Assembly: GCF_018636735.1 (NCBI RefSeq) | Contig: NZ_CP045200.1 | Coordinates: forward strand, 1,364,001 to 1,428,000 | Direction of reading: 5' to 3' | Source of the DNA: Erythrobacter sp. 3-20A1M | Lineage (GTDB): Bacteria > Pseudomonadota > Alphaproteobacteria > Sphingomonadales > Sphingomonadaceae | DNA length: 64,000 nucleotides | Part shown: piece by piece, positions 41,969 through 51,987 of the stretch | Numbering within the stretch: the first letter of the stretch is position 1 | How the letters are laid out: the number at the start of each line of letters is the position of its first letter | Notes under the pieces: generated by a model | Told to the model about the DNA's origin: nothing | Databases searched by the model: none | The model's input: only the letters and a program-made list of their open reading frames with translations | Made by a program: the position numbers and the translations under genes

Positions 41969-43264
41969 GTGACACCCTTCCCCTGGACAGACCTTCTCAT
42001 CATCGCCGGGCTCATCGTGCTCAACGGCGTCTTCGCGATGTCGGAGCTGGCGATCGTATCCGCCCGCACGCCCACGCTCCGCAGCCGGGCGGAGAAGGGC
42101 AGCGCGACCGCTCAGATCGCGCTCGATCTGGCGAGCAATCCGGGCAAGTTCCTTTCGACCGTGCAGATCGGCATCACGCTGATCGGGATCGTGGCCGGTG
42201 CCTATTCCGGCGCGAGCCTGGGCGGGCCGGTTGGTGAGCGGCTGACGGGTACGTTCGGCCTCGATCCGGAAACCGCGGCGACGGTGGGCTTCGTGCTCGT
42301 CATCGTGCTGACCACCTATTTCAGCCTGGTCATCGGCGAGCTGGTGCCCAAGCAGCTGGCCCTGCGCGCCGCCGTGCCGCTGGCGCTGGTGATGGCGCGG
42401 CCGATGAAATGGCTCGCCCGCATCGCCGCGCCGCTGGTATGGATCCTCGATACCTCGTCGGGCGCGCTGATCCGCCTGTTCGGCATCCGCCCCGGCGGCC
42501 AGTCGGCGGTGACGGCGGAGGAGCTGCACATGCTGTTCGCGGAGGCGACGCGGTCGGGCGTGCTGGAGGAAGAGCAGAGCGCGATCCTGACCGGCGTCGC
42601 CCGCCTGCACGAGCGCCCGGTGCGCGAGGTGATGACCCCGCGCACCGATCTCGACTGGATCGACCTGGCCGCCGGGCCGGAAGAGATCGCGCGGATGGTG
42701 GCGGAAAGCCCGCATTCGCTACTGCCGGTGGCCGAAGGGTCACCTGACAAGGTACAAGGGGTGGTCAAGGTGCGCGACGTGCTGGCGTCGCAGGTCGCCG
42801 GGCAGCCTGTCGATCTGGCCTCGCTGATGAAGAAGGCGGAGGTCATTCCCGATCAGCTCGACGCGATGGATGCGCTGCGCGTGCTGCAACAGGCCGACAT
42901 CGCGATGGCGATGGTGCATGACGAATACGGTCATCTCGACGGGATCGTCACCCCGATCGACCTCCTCACCGCGATCGTGGGCCAGTTCGCCAGCGATCAG
43001 GACCAGGGCGAGATCCCGCAAGTGATAGAGCGTGAAGACGGCTCCCTGCTGGTCTCGGGCGCGCTGTCGGCGGATGCGCTGGCCGACCGGCTCGGCCTCG
43101 ATTACGGCGAGGACCGGGATTTCGCCACCGCCGCCGGTTTCGCGCTCGCGATCATGAAGAAGCTGCCCGTGGAAGGGGAGCATTTCGTCACGCAAGGATG
43201 GCGCTTCGAAGTGGTCGACATGGACGGGCGCAAGATCGACAAGCTGCTGGTGAGCGAAGAGTAA
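41969..43264 (+). CDS. Hemolysin-family CNNM/CorC-type membrane protein
   Basis: 431 residues from GTG 41969. An N-terminal DUF21/CNNM transmembrane domain (LLIIAGLIVLNGVFAMSELA, IGITLIGIVAGAYSG and others) is followed by two CBS domains (from about 205 to 330, starting RPVREVMTPRTDLDWID) and a C-terminal CorC/HlyC domain ending FEVVDMDGRKIDKLLV. Relatives transport or sense Mg(II) and Co(II); the historical label hemolysin is not a functional claim. Followed by a 212-base convergent gap with palindromes. Confidence 0.91.
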   Translation: MTPFPWTDLLIIAGLIVLNGVFAMSELAIVSARTPTLRSRAEKGSATAQIALDLASNPGKFLSTVQIGITLIGIVAGAYSGASLGGPVGERLTGTFGLDPETAATVGFVLVIVLTTYFSLVIGELVPKQLALRAAVPLALVMARPMKWLARIAAPLVWILDTSSGALIRLFGIRPGGQSAVTAEELHMLFAEATRSGVLEEEQSAILTGVARLHERPVREVMTPRTDLDWIDLAAGPEEIARMVAESPHSLLPVAEGSPDKVQGVVKVRDVLASQVAGQPVDLASLMKKAEVIPDQLDAMDALRVLQQADIAMAMVHDEYGHLDGIVTPIDLLTAIVGQFASDQDQGEIPQVIEREDGSLLVSGALSADALADRLGLDYGEDRDFATAAGFALAIMKKLPVEGEHFVTQGWRFEVVDMDGRKIDKLLVSEE

Positions 43265-43273
43265 GAGGGAGGC

Positions 43274-43461
43274 CGCTGGTCGAGTGAACTGCGAGGCTGC
43301 GTTTTTGCTCGCGCACGGATCGTCGCCACCCGATCTTTTCCCGGCCATGGCCGTATCGCACTCGATCGATCCCCGACCAGCGAACCGCAAGGCCGACCGC
43401 GGGTGCCCCGTAGCGTAGCGAAGGGAACAGCGCCGAGGACGCGAGTGCGGATGCACTCGCG
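43274..43461. repeat. Palindromic elements in the 212-base convergent gap
   Basis: The stretch 43265 to 43476, between the CNNM gene (plus) and the DUF3035 gene (minus), has no convincing ORF. CGCTGGTCG (43274 to 43282) is repeated inverted at 43374 to 43382. A perfect nine-base hairpin CGCGAGTGC-GGAT-GCACTCGCG lies at 43440 to 43461. No T-run adjoins it on either strand, but such a hairpin between convergent genes may separate the two transcripts. Confidence 0.5.
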
Positions 43462-43476
43462 CAGGACAGGAAAACC

Positions 43477-43887
43477 TTACCCTTGCGGGATAACGGTCTG
43501 CGCCGACTGCCCGTCGCCTTCGGGGGCGGCGACGATATCGCGGGTCACCGCACCCTTCGCCACCGTATTGGTTTCCGGATCGCCCACTTCGGAGCGAATG
43601 CCGGGATCGGCTGTGCCGGCGCGGCCGATCACGCTCGATTCGACCGCGCTACGCTGCGCCGGACCGCCGAAGATGGCGTCGAGCGCCTGCTGGCTCGCCG
43701 TGTCGTCCGCCGGGCGGGGCGCGCCGGGGCTGGGCGGGACCAGGCTGAAATCGGGCGGCACCACCAGCGGGGCCTGCCGCTGCACCGCGAACTCGTCGGG
43801 CCGGTTGCGATCGAACAGCCCGCCGGTGCTGCAGCCGGCCAGCGACATCGCGGAAACGGCGAGGAGGGATAGGGTGGTCTTGCGCAT
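43477..43887 (-). CDS. DUF3035 domain lipoprotein
   Basis: 136 residues from ATG 43887. Lipobox LAGC (residues 17 to 20 or so) in MRKTTLSLLAVSAMSLAGC. The mature part has APLVVPPDFSLVPPSPGAPRP, the Pro-rich DUF3035 signature, and SQQALDAIFGG. DUF3035 proteins are alphaproteobacterial envelope lipoproteins of unknown function. Located five bases after lspA, the gene for the peptidase that would process its own signal peptide. The frame is open much further upstream within lspA, but that is a shadow. Confidence 0.85.
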   Translation of the reverse strand: MRKTTLSLLAVSAMSLAGCSTGGLFDRNRPDEFAVQRQAPLVVPPDFSLVPPSPGAPRPADDTASQQALDAIFGGPAQRSAVESSVIGRAGTADPGIRSEVGDPETNTVAKGAVTRDIVAAPEGDGQSAQTVIPQG

Positions 43888-43892
43888 CTGTC

Positions 43893-44417
43893 TCAACTCT
43901 CCGCCGGGCGCACGCCCGGCTCTTTGTCGCCCCGTTTCTCGCGCATGAGAAACGAACGGGCAAGGATAATCAGAACGCCGATGGTGATGGCCGCATCGGC
44001 GACGTTGAAAATCAGGAACGGGCGGAACGCGCCGAAATGCAGGTCGGCGTAATCGATCACGTAGCCGTAGCTGTAGCGGTCGTAGATGTTTCCCAGCGCG
44101 CCGCCCAGGATCAGCGCCAGGCCGAAAATGTCGCCCAGCAGCTTCTCGCGCATGATCCACACGAACACCCCCAGCGCGATCAGCGCGGTGACGCCGACCA
44201 GGATCCAGCGCATGTCCTCGCTATCGGCCTCGAACATGCCCAGCGACACGCCGTAATTGCGGGTGAAGCGCAGGGCGAAGATCGGCAGCACGTCGATATG
44301 CTCGCCGACCTTGTCGATCCCCAGCGTGCGGGTGACGAAGACCTTCAGCCACTGGTCGACCGCGCATACGAGAGCGGCGATGCCGATACCGGCGAGGCGC
44401 GCGCGCAGCGGGCTCAC
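43893..44417 (-). CDS. lspA: Lipoprotein signal peptidase (signal peptidase II)
   Basis: 174 residues from GTG 44417, which overlaps the ileS stop (GTGA). Four membrane segments. The catalytic aspartates lie in GNIYDRYSYGYV and FNVADAAITIG. It cleaves prolipoproteins after lipidation. The order ribF-ileS-lspA is conserved widely in proteobacteria; here an EcsC gene is inserted between ribF and ileS. Confidence 0.93.
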   Translation of the reverse strand: MSPLRARLAGIGIAALVCAVDQWLKVFVTRTLGIDKVGEHIDVLPIFALRFTRNYGVSLGMFEADSEDMRWILVGVTALIALGVFVWIMREKLLGDIFGLALILGGALGNIYDRYSYGYVIDYADLHFGAFRPFLIFNVADAAITIGVLIILARSFLMREKRGDKEPGVRPAES

Positions 44418-47250
44418 GCCAGCACCGCTTCGCAGCGATCGCACAGCGCGCCGTCTTCCGGAACGGAGGGCAGCAGACGCCAGCAGCGGCCGCATTTGTC
44501 TTCATCGGTGCGCGAGACGGTCACCGCGTCGCCATCGCCGCGGGTCACTGACGCGGTGATGAACAGCTCGGCCAGATCGGCGTCCGAAAAGCCCTCCGGC
44601 ACGGCGGCGGCGGGCACGGATACCTCGGCCTCCAGGCGGATCGGATCGTCTTGTCGCGCCGCAGCGGCTCGATCGCCTCGGTCACCCGTTCGCGCAAGTC
44701 GCGCAGCCCGGCGAAGCGTTCCGCCAGCGCCGGGTCGCGCCAGCCATCGGGTAGCGGACGCCACTGGTGCAGGTGAATGCTGCTCTCGTCCGGGAAGCGG
44801 GTCTGCCACACCTCCTCTGCGGTGAAGACCAGCACCGGCGCGGCATAGCGGACCAGCGACTGGAACAGCGTGTCGAGCACGGTGCGATAGGCGCGGCGGG
44901 CGGGGTCGGCCGGATCGTCGCAATAGAGCCGGTCCTTGCGCACGTCGAAGAAGAAGGCGCTGAGGTCCTCGTTGCAGAAATCGACCAGCGCGCGCACGTA
45001 GTCGTCGAAATCGTACGATGCGATCGCGGCGCGCAGGCGCGTGTCGAGCTCGCCCAGGAGGTGGAGCACATACCGCTCCAGCTCCGGCATGGCGGCGTGA
45101 TCCTCCACGCCCTCGCGCTCCCACTCGAACCCGTCGAGCGCGCCGAGGAGGTAGCGGAAGGTGTTGCGCAACCGGCGATACTGGTCGGCCACGCCCTTCA
45201 GGATTTCGTCGCCGATGCGGTGATCTTCGGTATAGTCGACGCTAAGCGCCCACAGCCGGATGATGTCGGCACCGAACTGCTCCATCACCTTGCCCGGATC
45301 GACCGTGTTGCCGAGCGATTTGGACATCTTGCGCCCATCGGCGGCCATGGTGAAACCGTGGGTCAGCACCTGGTCGTAGGGGGCGCGGCCGCGGGTGAGG
45401 CAGCTTTCGAGCAAGCTCGACTGGAACCAGCCGCGATGCTGGTCCGACCCCTCGAGATACAGGTCGGCGGGCCACCGCAAGGCGGGCCAGCGCCCCGATT
45501 CGAGCGTGAAGACATGGGTGCAGCCCGAATCGAACCACACGTCGAGAATGTCGGTGACCATCTCGAATTCGTCCGGTTCGTGCTCGTCGCCCAGGAATTC
45601 CGCCTTGCGTTCGGCGCGCCAGGCATCGACGCCTTCCTCCCGCACCGCGGCGACGACGCGCGCGTTGACTTCGGCGTCCTGCAGATACGAACCATCGGGC
45701 CGCACGAACAGTGTGATCGGCACGCCCCAGGCGCGCTGGCGGGAAAGCACCCAGTCGGGCCGCCCCTCGACCATCGATGCGATCCGCCGCCGCCCGCGCT
45801 CGGGCACGAAGCGCACCCGCTCGATCTCGGCGAGGGCGGTTTCGCGCAGCGTGCCGCTATCCTGGCCCAGGTCGCGGTCCATCGGCACGAACCATTGCGG
45901 GGTGCAGCGATAGATGACCTTGGCCTTCGATCGCCACGAATGCGGGTAGGAGTGCTGGTAGTCCTGGCTGGCGGAAAGCAGCGCACCAGCTTCGCGCAGG
46001 TCCGAACAGATCGGCCCGTCGGGCGCGTTGAAATTGGGGTTGATGACCGCGCGGCGGCGCTCGTCCGCACCGCCCAGCCACGGCCAGTCGTCGCGATAGC
46101 GCCCGTCGTCCATCACCGCGAAGACCGGCTCGATCCCCACCGTCTTGCACAGCGCGAAATCGTCCTCGCCATGGTCTGGCGCCATGTGGACGAGCCCGGT
46201 GCCGCTGTCGGTGGTGACGAAATCGCCCGCCAGCATCGGCCGCGGCTTGGCATAGAACCCGCCGAGATGGTGCATCGGGTGGCGCACCTTTGTCCCGGCG
46301 AGGTCGGAGCCTTTGAGTGTCATCCGCTCCCCGACAGGGAGCGCGAATTGCAGCGAAGAGCGCTTCTCGAATGCTTCGATCAGCGGTTTGGCAATCAGAA
46401 ATTTTTGCCGAAGGCGGCCCTCTTGGGGGGACTGGTCACTCGCATCCACCTGAACTTCAAGAAGCGCATACTCAACCTCCGGCCCGTAAGCCAAAGCCTG
46501 GTTCACCGGGATCGTCCACGGCGTCGTGGTCCAGATCACCGCATGCGCGCCGACCAGCTCTTCGATCGGCGATTCGACGATCTCGAACGCCACGTCGATC
46601 TGGGTCGAGGTGATGTCCTCGTATTCGACCTCGGCCTCGGCCAGCGCGGTCTTCTCCACGGGCGACCACATGACCGGCTTCGCGCCGCGGTAGAGGTTGC
46701 CCGCTTCGGCGACCTTCATCAGCTCGGCGACGATGGTCGCTTCGGAGGCGTAGTCCATCGTCAGGTAGGGATGGTCCCAGTCGCCCATCGTGCCCAGCCG
46801 TTTCAGCTGTTCGCGCTGCACATCGACCCAGTGTTGGGCGTAGGCGCGGCATTCGGCGCGGAATTCGGCCGCGGGCACCTCGTCCTTGTTCAGCTTCTTC
46901 TTGCGGTACTGCTCCTCCACCTTCCATTCGATCGGGAGGCCGTGGCAGTCCCAGCCGGGCACGTAGGGCGCATCCTTGCCCAGCGCGCTCTGCGTGCGCA
47001 CCACCATATCCTTCAGGATGTGGTTGAGCGCATGGCCGATATGCATGTCGCCGTTCGCATACGGCGGGCCGTCGTGGAGGATGAACTTCTCTGCCCCCGC
47101 GCGCTCTTCGCGCAGGCGGTCGTACAGCCGCTCCTCCTGCCAGCGGGCAAGGATGGCCGGCTCCTTCTGCGGCAGGCCGGCCTTCATGGGAAAATCGGTC
47201 TTCGGCAGGAAGACGGTGTCCCGATAATCTTTTTTCGCAGTCTCGCTCAT
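44414..47250 (-). pseudogene. ileS: Isoleucyl-tRNA synthetase, frameshifted near the 3' end as read
   Basis: Class I aminoacyl-tRNA synthetase of about 946 residues if repaired. HIGH motif at 70 to 73 (DMHIGHALNHI), editing domain in the middle, KMSKS at about 640 to 644, anticodon-binding domain after it, and a C-terminal zinc-binding CGRCW...CDRC element. The first frame runs from 47250 and ends wrongly at 44545. From about 44637 the conserved sequence (LEAEVSVPAAAVPEGF to CDRCEAVLA) continues in another frame to 44414. Adding one C at TCCGCC-TGGAGG (44634 to 44637) restores RRDKTIRSALEAEV. Because ileS is essential and no second copy is seen here, an assembly or sequencing error is far more likely than real inactivation. 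Confidence 0.93.
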
Positions 47251-47323
47251 CGCGCGCGGCGCTTAACCCAAAGGGGGAGGCGTGGAAAGCGCGGCGTGGC
47301 GGGTACCACGCACGAGCGGCGGA

Positions 47324-48058
47324 TCAGTCCATCCGGCGCAGCCGCCGTTCCTGGAAGGCGAAGCGCGCCGCCGCCGCGACGTCGCCCTGGAAGGAGGCGT
47401 TTACGATACCGCCCACGGCCGAGCCCACCACCGGCATCACCATGCCCGCCCGCTTGCGGAACGAAGCGAAGGCGATCGCGCGCGACACGCGCTCCACCGC
47501 CTGGTCGACCAGCGCGCCGTGGCGGTCGGGGTCCGCCTCCACCAGCTCGCCATCCGGCCCGATCGCCGCCTCGATCCCGGCGATCGCGCGCTGGCGCTGG
47601 TCGGGATCGTTGAGCGCGCTCAGTTCCAGAATCTGCATGCGAAACAGCTGTTCGGCGGTCCCCACCCCGGCGAAGCCGTAGGCGCGGCCCGTGTCGCGGA
47701 TGGTGCGCACCGCCACCGCGATGGTCGCGGGAATGTCTGCCCCGGCGGTCAGCGCGCCGCCGAAACCCGCCGCGACGCCGGATGCACCGTTGATCGCCTT
47801 GGCGCGCGCCTCGACCTTCTTCGCCGCCTGCTTGCACGCGGTGATGTCGCCGGAATCGTGATCGAACCGCGTCAGTTCGGGCGCGCTCGCGGCGCTGTCG
47901 ATACCGCGCACGACGCGTTCCATCAGCCAGTCGGGCACGACGCTGGCGATCGCTTTGGCGAAGGGGTTGGTCAGCCGCTCGATCCCGCGGCCCAGCATCG
48001 ACGGGCGGCTGTTGCGGTAGGTGCGCTGATCGCGTTCGATCCGGGTGCGGTCACTCAT
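47324..48058 (-). CDS. EcsC family protein
   Basis: 244 residues. The EcsC domain includes GASGVAAGFGGALTAGADIP, RDTGRAYGFAG and the C-terminal GMVMPVVGSAVGGIVNASF, hydrophobic Gly-rich stretches that may associate with membrane. Bacillus EcsC belongs to the Ecs ABC transporter locus, but in proteobacteria the protein occurs alone and has no known role. Here it sits between ribF and ileS on the same strand (82 bases after ribF, 73 before ileS). Confidence 0.85.
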   Translation of the reverse strand: MSDRTRIERDQRTYRNSRPSMLGRGIERLTNPFAKAIASVVPDWLMERVVRGIDSAASAPELTRFDHDSGDITACKQAAKKVEARAKAINGASGVAAGFGGALTAGADIPATIAVAVRTIRDTGRAYGFAGVGTAEQLFRMQILELSALNDPDQRQRAIAGIEAAIGPDGELVEADPDRHGALVDQAVERVSRAIAFASFRKRAGMVMPVVGSAVGGIVNASFQGDVAAAARFAFQERRLRRMD

Positions 48059-48140
48059 CGGCGGGTTCCTGTTCTATCCATCTGATTCGAACAGCGAACG
48101 TTCCGTGTGCGCGGTGCGTTCCGCCCGCAGGGCGATCTTG

Positions 48141-49067
48141 TCAGGCGAGCAGGCGGCGCGCCTCCTCGCAATCGCGCTCCATCTGCTCGGTCAGCGCGTC
48201 CAGCGTATCGAACTTCGCCTCGGGCCGGATGAAGTGGCGCAGTTCGACCTCGATCTCCTGCCCGTAGAGATCGCCGGAAAAGTCGAAGAAATAGGGTTCG
48301 AGCAGCTCCTTGGGCGGTTCGAACTGCGGGCGGATGCCCAGATTGGCCGCGCCCTTCAGCCGCTCGCCGGTCGCCAGCACCCGCGCGGTGACGGCATAGA
48401 TGCCGTATTGCGGGCGCAGATAGCTTTCGAGGCCGAGATTGGCCGTCGGATAGCCGATGGTCCGCCCGCGCTTGTCGCCATGTTCCACGATGCCGCGAAT
48501 CGCGAAGGGGCGGGTCAGCAGGCGGGTGGCGGTCTCGCAATCGCCCTGGCGCAGCGCCTCGCGGATGCGGCTGGAGGAGATCGTCGCTCCGCCTTCCTCC
48601 ACCGCGCCGACCGCGCGGGTCTGCATGCCGTGGGCGGCAGCCAGCTCGGCCAGGATCTCGCGATTGCCCGCGCGCCCCTTGCCGAAGGTGAAATCCTCGC
48701 CGGTCACGATCCCGCCCGCGCCCAGATGACCGTGTAGCAGGTCGTCGACGAACTGGCGGGGCGTCATCGCCGCCATCTCGGCCCCGAAATGCAGCACCAG
48801 CATCGCGCTCGCCCCGGCGGCGAGATAGAGTTCGCGCCGCTGCTCCAGCGTGGTCAGGCGGAAGGGTGGCACGTCGGGCCGGAAGAAGCGGACCGGATGC
48901 GGATCGAAGGTGGCGATCATCGCCGGGCGCTCCTCGGCCCGCGCCCAGCGGATCGCCTCGCCCGCCACCGCCTGGTGCCCGGCGTGGAAGCCGTCGAAAT
49001 TGCCGAGCGCGATGATCGCGCCCTTCAGCGCCTCTGGCACGGGCGCGCGGTGATCGAGCCAGCGCAT
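48141..49067 (-). CDS. ribF: Bifunctional riboflavin kinase/FAD synthetase
   Basis: 308 residues from ATG 49067. The N-terminal nucleotidyltransferase domain has GNFDGFHAGH and adenylates FMN to FAD; the C-terminal kinase domain has GRTIGYPTANL and phosphorylates riboflavin. GEDFTFGKGRAGN and SSSRIREAL are typical of RibF. The start shares one base with the folA stop (TGATG). The frame upstream of 49067 is a shadow over folA. Confidence 0.94.
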   Translation of the reverse strand: MRWLDHRAPVPEALKGAIIALGNFDGFHAGHQAVAGEAIRWARAEERPAMIATFDPHPVRFFRPDVPPFRLTTLEQRRELYLAAGASAMLVLHFGAEMAAMTPRQFVDDLLHGHLGAGGIVTGEDFTFGKGRAGNREILAELAAAHGMQTRAVGAVEEGGATISSSRIREALRQGDCETATRLLTRPFAIRGIVEHGDKRGRTIGYPTANLGLESYLRPQYGIYAVTARVLATGERLKGAANLGIRPQFEPPKELLEPYFFDFSGDLYGQEIEVELRHFIRPEAKFDTLDALTEQMERDCEEARRLLA

Positions 49068-49549
49068 CAGCGCCGCACCAGCGTGACGAAGGAGAAGGCG
49101 GGACGGTCGCCATCCGCCGGATGATCCTCGCGCGCCATTTCCCGCCAGTCGTCGCCGAGAGGCGGGACGGTGGTGTCGCCTTCGGGCGCGGCATGCACTT
49201 CGGTCAGCTCGACCCGGCTCGCGCGGTCGCGGAACCGGGCGAAGATTTGCGCGCCGCCGATGATCCACACGGTGCCGTCACCCGCCATCTCCAGCGCCTG
49301 TGCGGGATCGTGCGCGACTTCCGCTCCATCGGCCGACCAGCCGGTATCGCGCGTCAGCACGATATGGCGGCGGCCCGGCAGCGGGGCGGGGAAGCTGTCG
49401 AAGGTCTTGCGACCCATCACCATCGGCGCGCCCATGGTCAGCGCCTTGAAATGCTTCAGGTCCGCCGGGATATGCCAGGGGAGGCCGCCATCGCGCCCGA
49501 TCACGCCGTTGTCGGCGCGCGCATAGATCAGCGCGAGGGTTTGCGTCAT
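49067..49549 (-). CDS. folA: Dihydrofolate reductase
   Basis: 160 residues from ATG 49549. Reduces dihydrofolate to tetrahydrofolate and is the trimethoprim target. LIYARADNGVIGRDGGLPWHIPADLKHF carries the active-site acidic residue region, GRKTFDSFP binds NADPH, and WIIGGAQIF is the later cofactor motif (quoted here in three separate pieces; residues about 5 to 32, 43 to 51, 96 to 104). ATGA overlap with purK upstream and one-base overlap with ribF downstream. No thymidylate synthase gene adjoins it. Confidence 0.94.
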   Translation of the reverse strand: MTQTLALIYARADNGVIGRDGGLPWHIPADLKHFKALTMGAPMVMGRKTFDSFPAPLPGRRHIVLTRDTGWSADGAEVAHDPAQALEMAGDGTVWIIGGAQIFARFRDRASRVELTEVHAAPEGDTTVPPLGDDWREMAREDHPADGDRPAFSFVTLVRR

Positions 49550-50601
49550 TCCCAGCCCAGCCGGGTCGCGTGGCCCATCTTGCGCCCCTCTCGCGCTTCC
49601 GCCTTGCCGTAGAGGTGCAGGTGCGTCGCGGGATCGGCCAGCCATTGCGCCGCGCCATGCGCCGCCTCGCCGATGATGTTGGTCATGGTCACGCGCGGGG
49701 TCAGCGTACGGGTATCGCCCAGCGGCAGGCCGCAGATCGCGCGGATGTGGTTCTCGAACTGGCTCGTCGCCGCGCCCTCGATCGTCCAGTGGCCCGAATT
49801 ATGGACGCGCGGGGCCATCTCGTTGAACACCGGGCCATCGGCGGTGGCGAAGAATTCCAGCGTCAGCACGCCGACATATTCCAGTCGGTCGGCCACCCGG
49901 CGGGCCAGCGCGCGCGCTTCGCCCATCTGTGCGGCGATCGCATCGCCCGCGGGCAGGCTGGAGGTCGCGAGGATGCCGTCGACATGGGTATTGGCCGGGC
50001 TGTCCCAGAACACGACCTCACCCAGGTGCCCGCGCGCGAGAATCACCGAGAACTCGACTTCGAAATCGACGAACCCCTCGTAAATCAGCGGGCTGCCTTC
50101 GATTTCGAGCGCGTCGCCCGCCTCCCGCTCGTCGATACGCCACTGGCCCTTGCCGTCATAGCCGTCGCGCCGGGTCTTCAGGATGCCGGGCGTGCCCACC
50201 CGGGCCATCGCGGCGGACAAATCCGCCTTCTGGTCGACCTGCGCGTATTGCGCCGGTCGCCCACCGAGCTTCTCGACGAACTGCTTTTCGAACAACCGGT
50301 CCTGCGCGATTTTCAGCGCGCGCGGATGCGGGGCGAGCTTTGCCTCGATCGGGCCGAGCGGGGCGACCGGCACGTTCTCGAATTCCCAGGTCACGACGTC
50401 GCAGCGCGCGGCGAAATCGGCCAGCGCCTGTTCGTCGTGCCAGTCGGCGGTGACGAAATCGGCGCAGGCACCGCCGCTGACATTGTCGCCTTCGGGCGCG
50501 TAGCCGATGCAGGCGTACCCCATCTGACCCGCCGCTACGGCCATCATCCGGCCGAGCTGCCCGCCGCCCATGATCCCGATCGTGCCGCCCGGTTCGATCA
50601 T
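49546..50601 (-). CDS. purK: 5-(Carboxyamino)imidazole ribonucleotide synthase
   Basis: 351-residue ATP-grasp enzyme that makes N5-carboxyaminoimidazole ribonucleotide from AIR, bicarbonate and ATP in purine synthesis. IGIMGGGQLGRMMA at the N-terminus, TRRDGYDGKGQW (ATP-grasp), EVEFSVILAR and NEMAPRVHNSGHWTIEG are diagnostic. Follows purE after three bases and overlaps folA by four. Confidence 0.95.
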   Translation of the reverse strand: MIEPGGTIGIMGGGQLGRMMAVAAGQMGYACIGYAPEGDNVSGGACADFVTADWHDEQALADFAARCDVVTWEFENVPVAPLGPIEAKLAPHPRALKIAQDRLFEKQFVEKLGGRPAQYAQVDQKADLSAAMARVGTPGILKTRRDGYDGKGQWRIDEREAGDALEIEGSPLIYEGFVDFEVEFSVILARGHLGEVVFWDSPANTHVDGILATSSLPAGDAIAAQMGEARALARRVADRLEYVGVLTLEFFATADGPVFNEMAPRVHNSGHWTIEGAATSQFENHIRAICGLPLGDTRTLTPRVTMTNIIGEAAHGAAQWLADPATHLHLYGKAEAREGRKMGHATRLGWE

Positions 50602-50604
50602 GGC

Positions 50605-51102
<498 letters not shown>

Positions 51103-51106
51103 GGTC

Positions 51107-51793
51107 TTACGCGTCCTTCAGATAGCGCCGCTCGCCCGGCTTCATGTTCTCGTCGAACTCGTAGACGATCGGCTGGCCGGTCGGGATTTCGAGCCCGGTG
51201 ATCTCGTCGTCGGCGATGTTCGACAGATGCTTCACCAGCGCGCGCAGCGAGTTGCCGTGGGCGGAAATCAGCACCGTCTCCCCGGCGGCGAGTTGCGGCA
51301 GGATGGCGCTCTCCCAATAGGGCAGCACGCGTTCGATCGTCAGTTTCAGGCTTTCCGTGCGCGGCACGTCGATCCCGGCATAGCGCGGATCGGCGGCGAG
51401 ATCGTAATCGCTTCCCGCGTCCATCTCGGGCGGCGGGGTGTCGAAGCTGCGGCGCCAGACATGCACCTGCTCCTCGCCGTGCTTCTCGCGCATCTCGTCC
51501 TTGTTGAGGCCGGTCAGCCCGCCATAGTGCCGCTCGTTGAGGTGCCAGTCCTTCGTTTCCGGGATCCACAACCGCCCGCATTCCTCCAGCGCCAGATGCA
51601 GCGTGCGAATCGCGCGCGTCTGGAGCGAGGTGAAGGCGAGGGTGGGCTGCACATCCTTTTCCGCCAGCAGGCGCCCGACGGCGCGCGCCTCGTCCACCCC
51701 CTTGTCGGTCAGGTCGACGTCCCACCATCCGGTGAAGCGGTTGGCGAGGTTCCATTCGCTCTGTCCATGGCGAACGAGGATCAGCGTGGGCAT
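51107..51793 (-). CDS. gpmA: 2,3-Bisphosphoglycerate-dependent phosphoglycerate mutase
   Basis: 228-residue glycolytic enzyme. The phosphohistidine motif is [10 protein letters not shown] (His9), followed by [23 protein letters not shown] and the second catalytic histidine in [11 protein letters not shown]. Starts the coding part of a long minus-strand run towards purE, purK, folA and ribF, an uncommon association of a glycolytic gene with one-carbon and purine genes. Confidence 0.95.
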   Translation of the reverse strand: MPTLILVRHGQSEWNLANRFTGWWDVDLTDKGVDEARAVGRLLAEKDVQPTLAFTSLQTRAIRTLHLALEECGRLWIPETKDWHLNERHYGGLTGLNKDEMREKHGEEQVHVWRRSFDTPPPEMDAGSDYDLAADPRYAGIDVPRTESLKLTIERVLPYWESAILPQLAAGETVLISAHGNSLRALVKHLSNIADDEITGLEIPTGQPIVYEFDENMKPGERRYLKDA

Positions 51794-51831
51794 CGGATGT
51801 CGCTCCTGTCGGCGGTGTGCGAGGGGGCGGC

Positions 51832-51987
51832 CTAGCGGTCGGGGCCGGGTTTGGGAAGCGTCGCGCTGCCCTGGGGCTCACCCGAATCGCCCGCACGGCT
51901 CTGCGCCTTGCGTCGCCGCAAGTTCTCGCGCAGCTTCGCGGCCAGTCGTTCCTCGCGGGTCGGGGTATCGGATGCGGGCTTGCTCAT
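51832..51987 (-). CDS. 51-residue Arg-rich protein upstream of gpmA
   Basis: ATG 51987 to TAG 51832. The product begins MSKPASDTPTREERLAAKL and continues with RENLRRRKAQSRAG, then a Pro/Gly tail. The TREERLAAKLRENLRRRKAQ helix recurs, from memory, in short annotated proteins of sphingomonads, which suggests a real gene. A purine-rich GGTGAGG lies about five bases upstream. Function unknown; the basic helix could contact nucleic acid or membrane. It lies 38 bases before gpmA. Confidence 0.6.
   Translation of the reverse strand: MSKPASDTPTREERLAAKLRENLRRRKAQSRAGDSGEPQGSATLPKPGPDR

Noticed and set aside
44414-45124. Separate 236-codon gene at the end of ileS
   Set aside because: Its last 75 codons are the IleS C-terminus and the rest is out of frame with conserved IleS sequence.
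44767-47613. Plus-strand open frame of 948 codons opposite ileS
   Set aside because: Shadow of the ileS coding strand; the ileS motifs on the other strand are decisive.
49068-49150. FMN riboswitch before ribF
   Set aside because: ribF starts inside the end of folA, leaving no leader in which the aptamer could lie.
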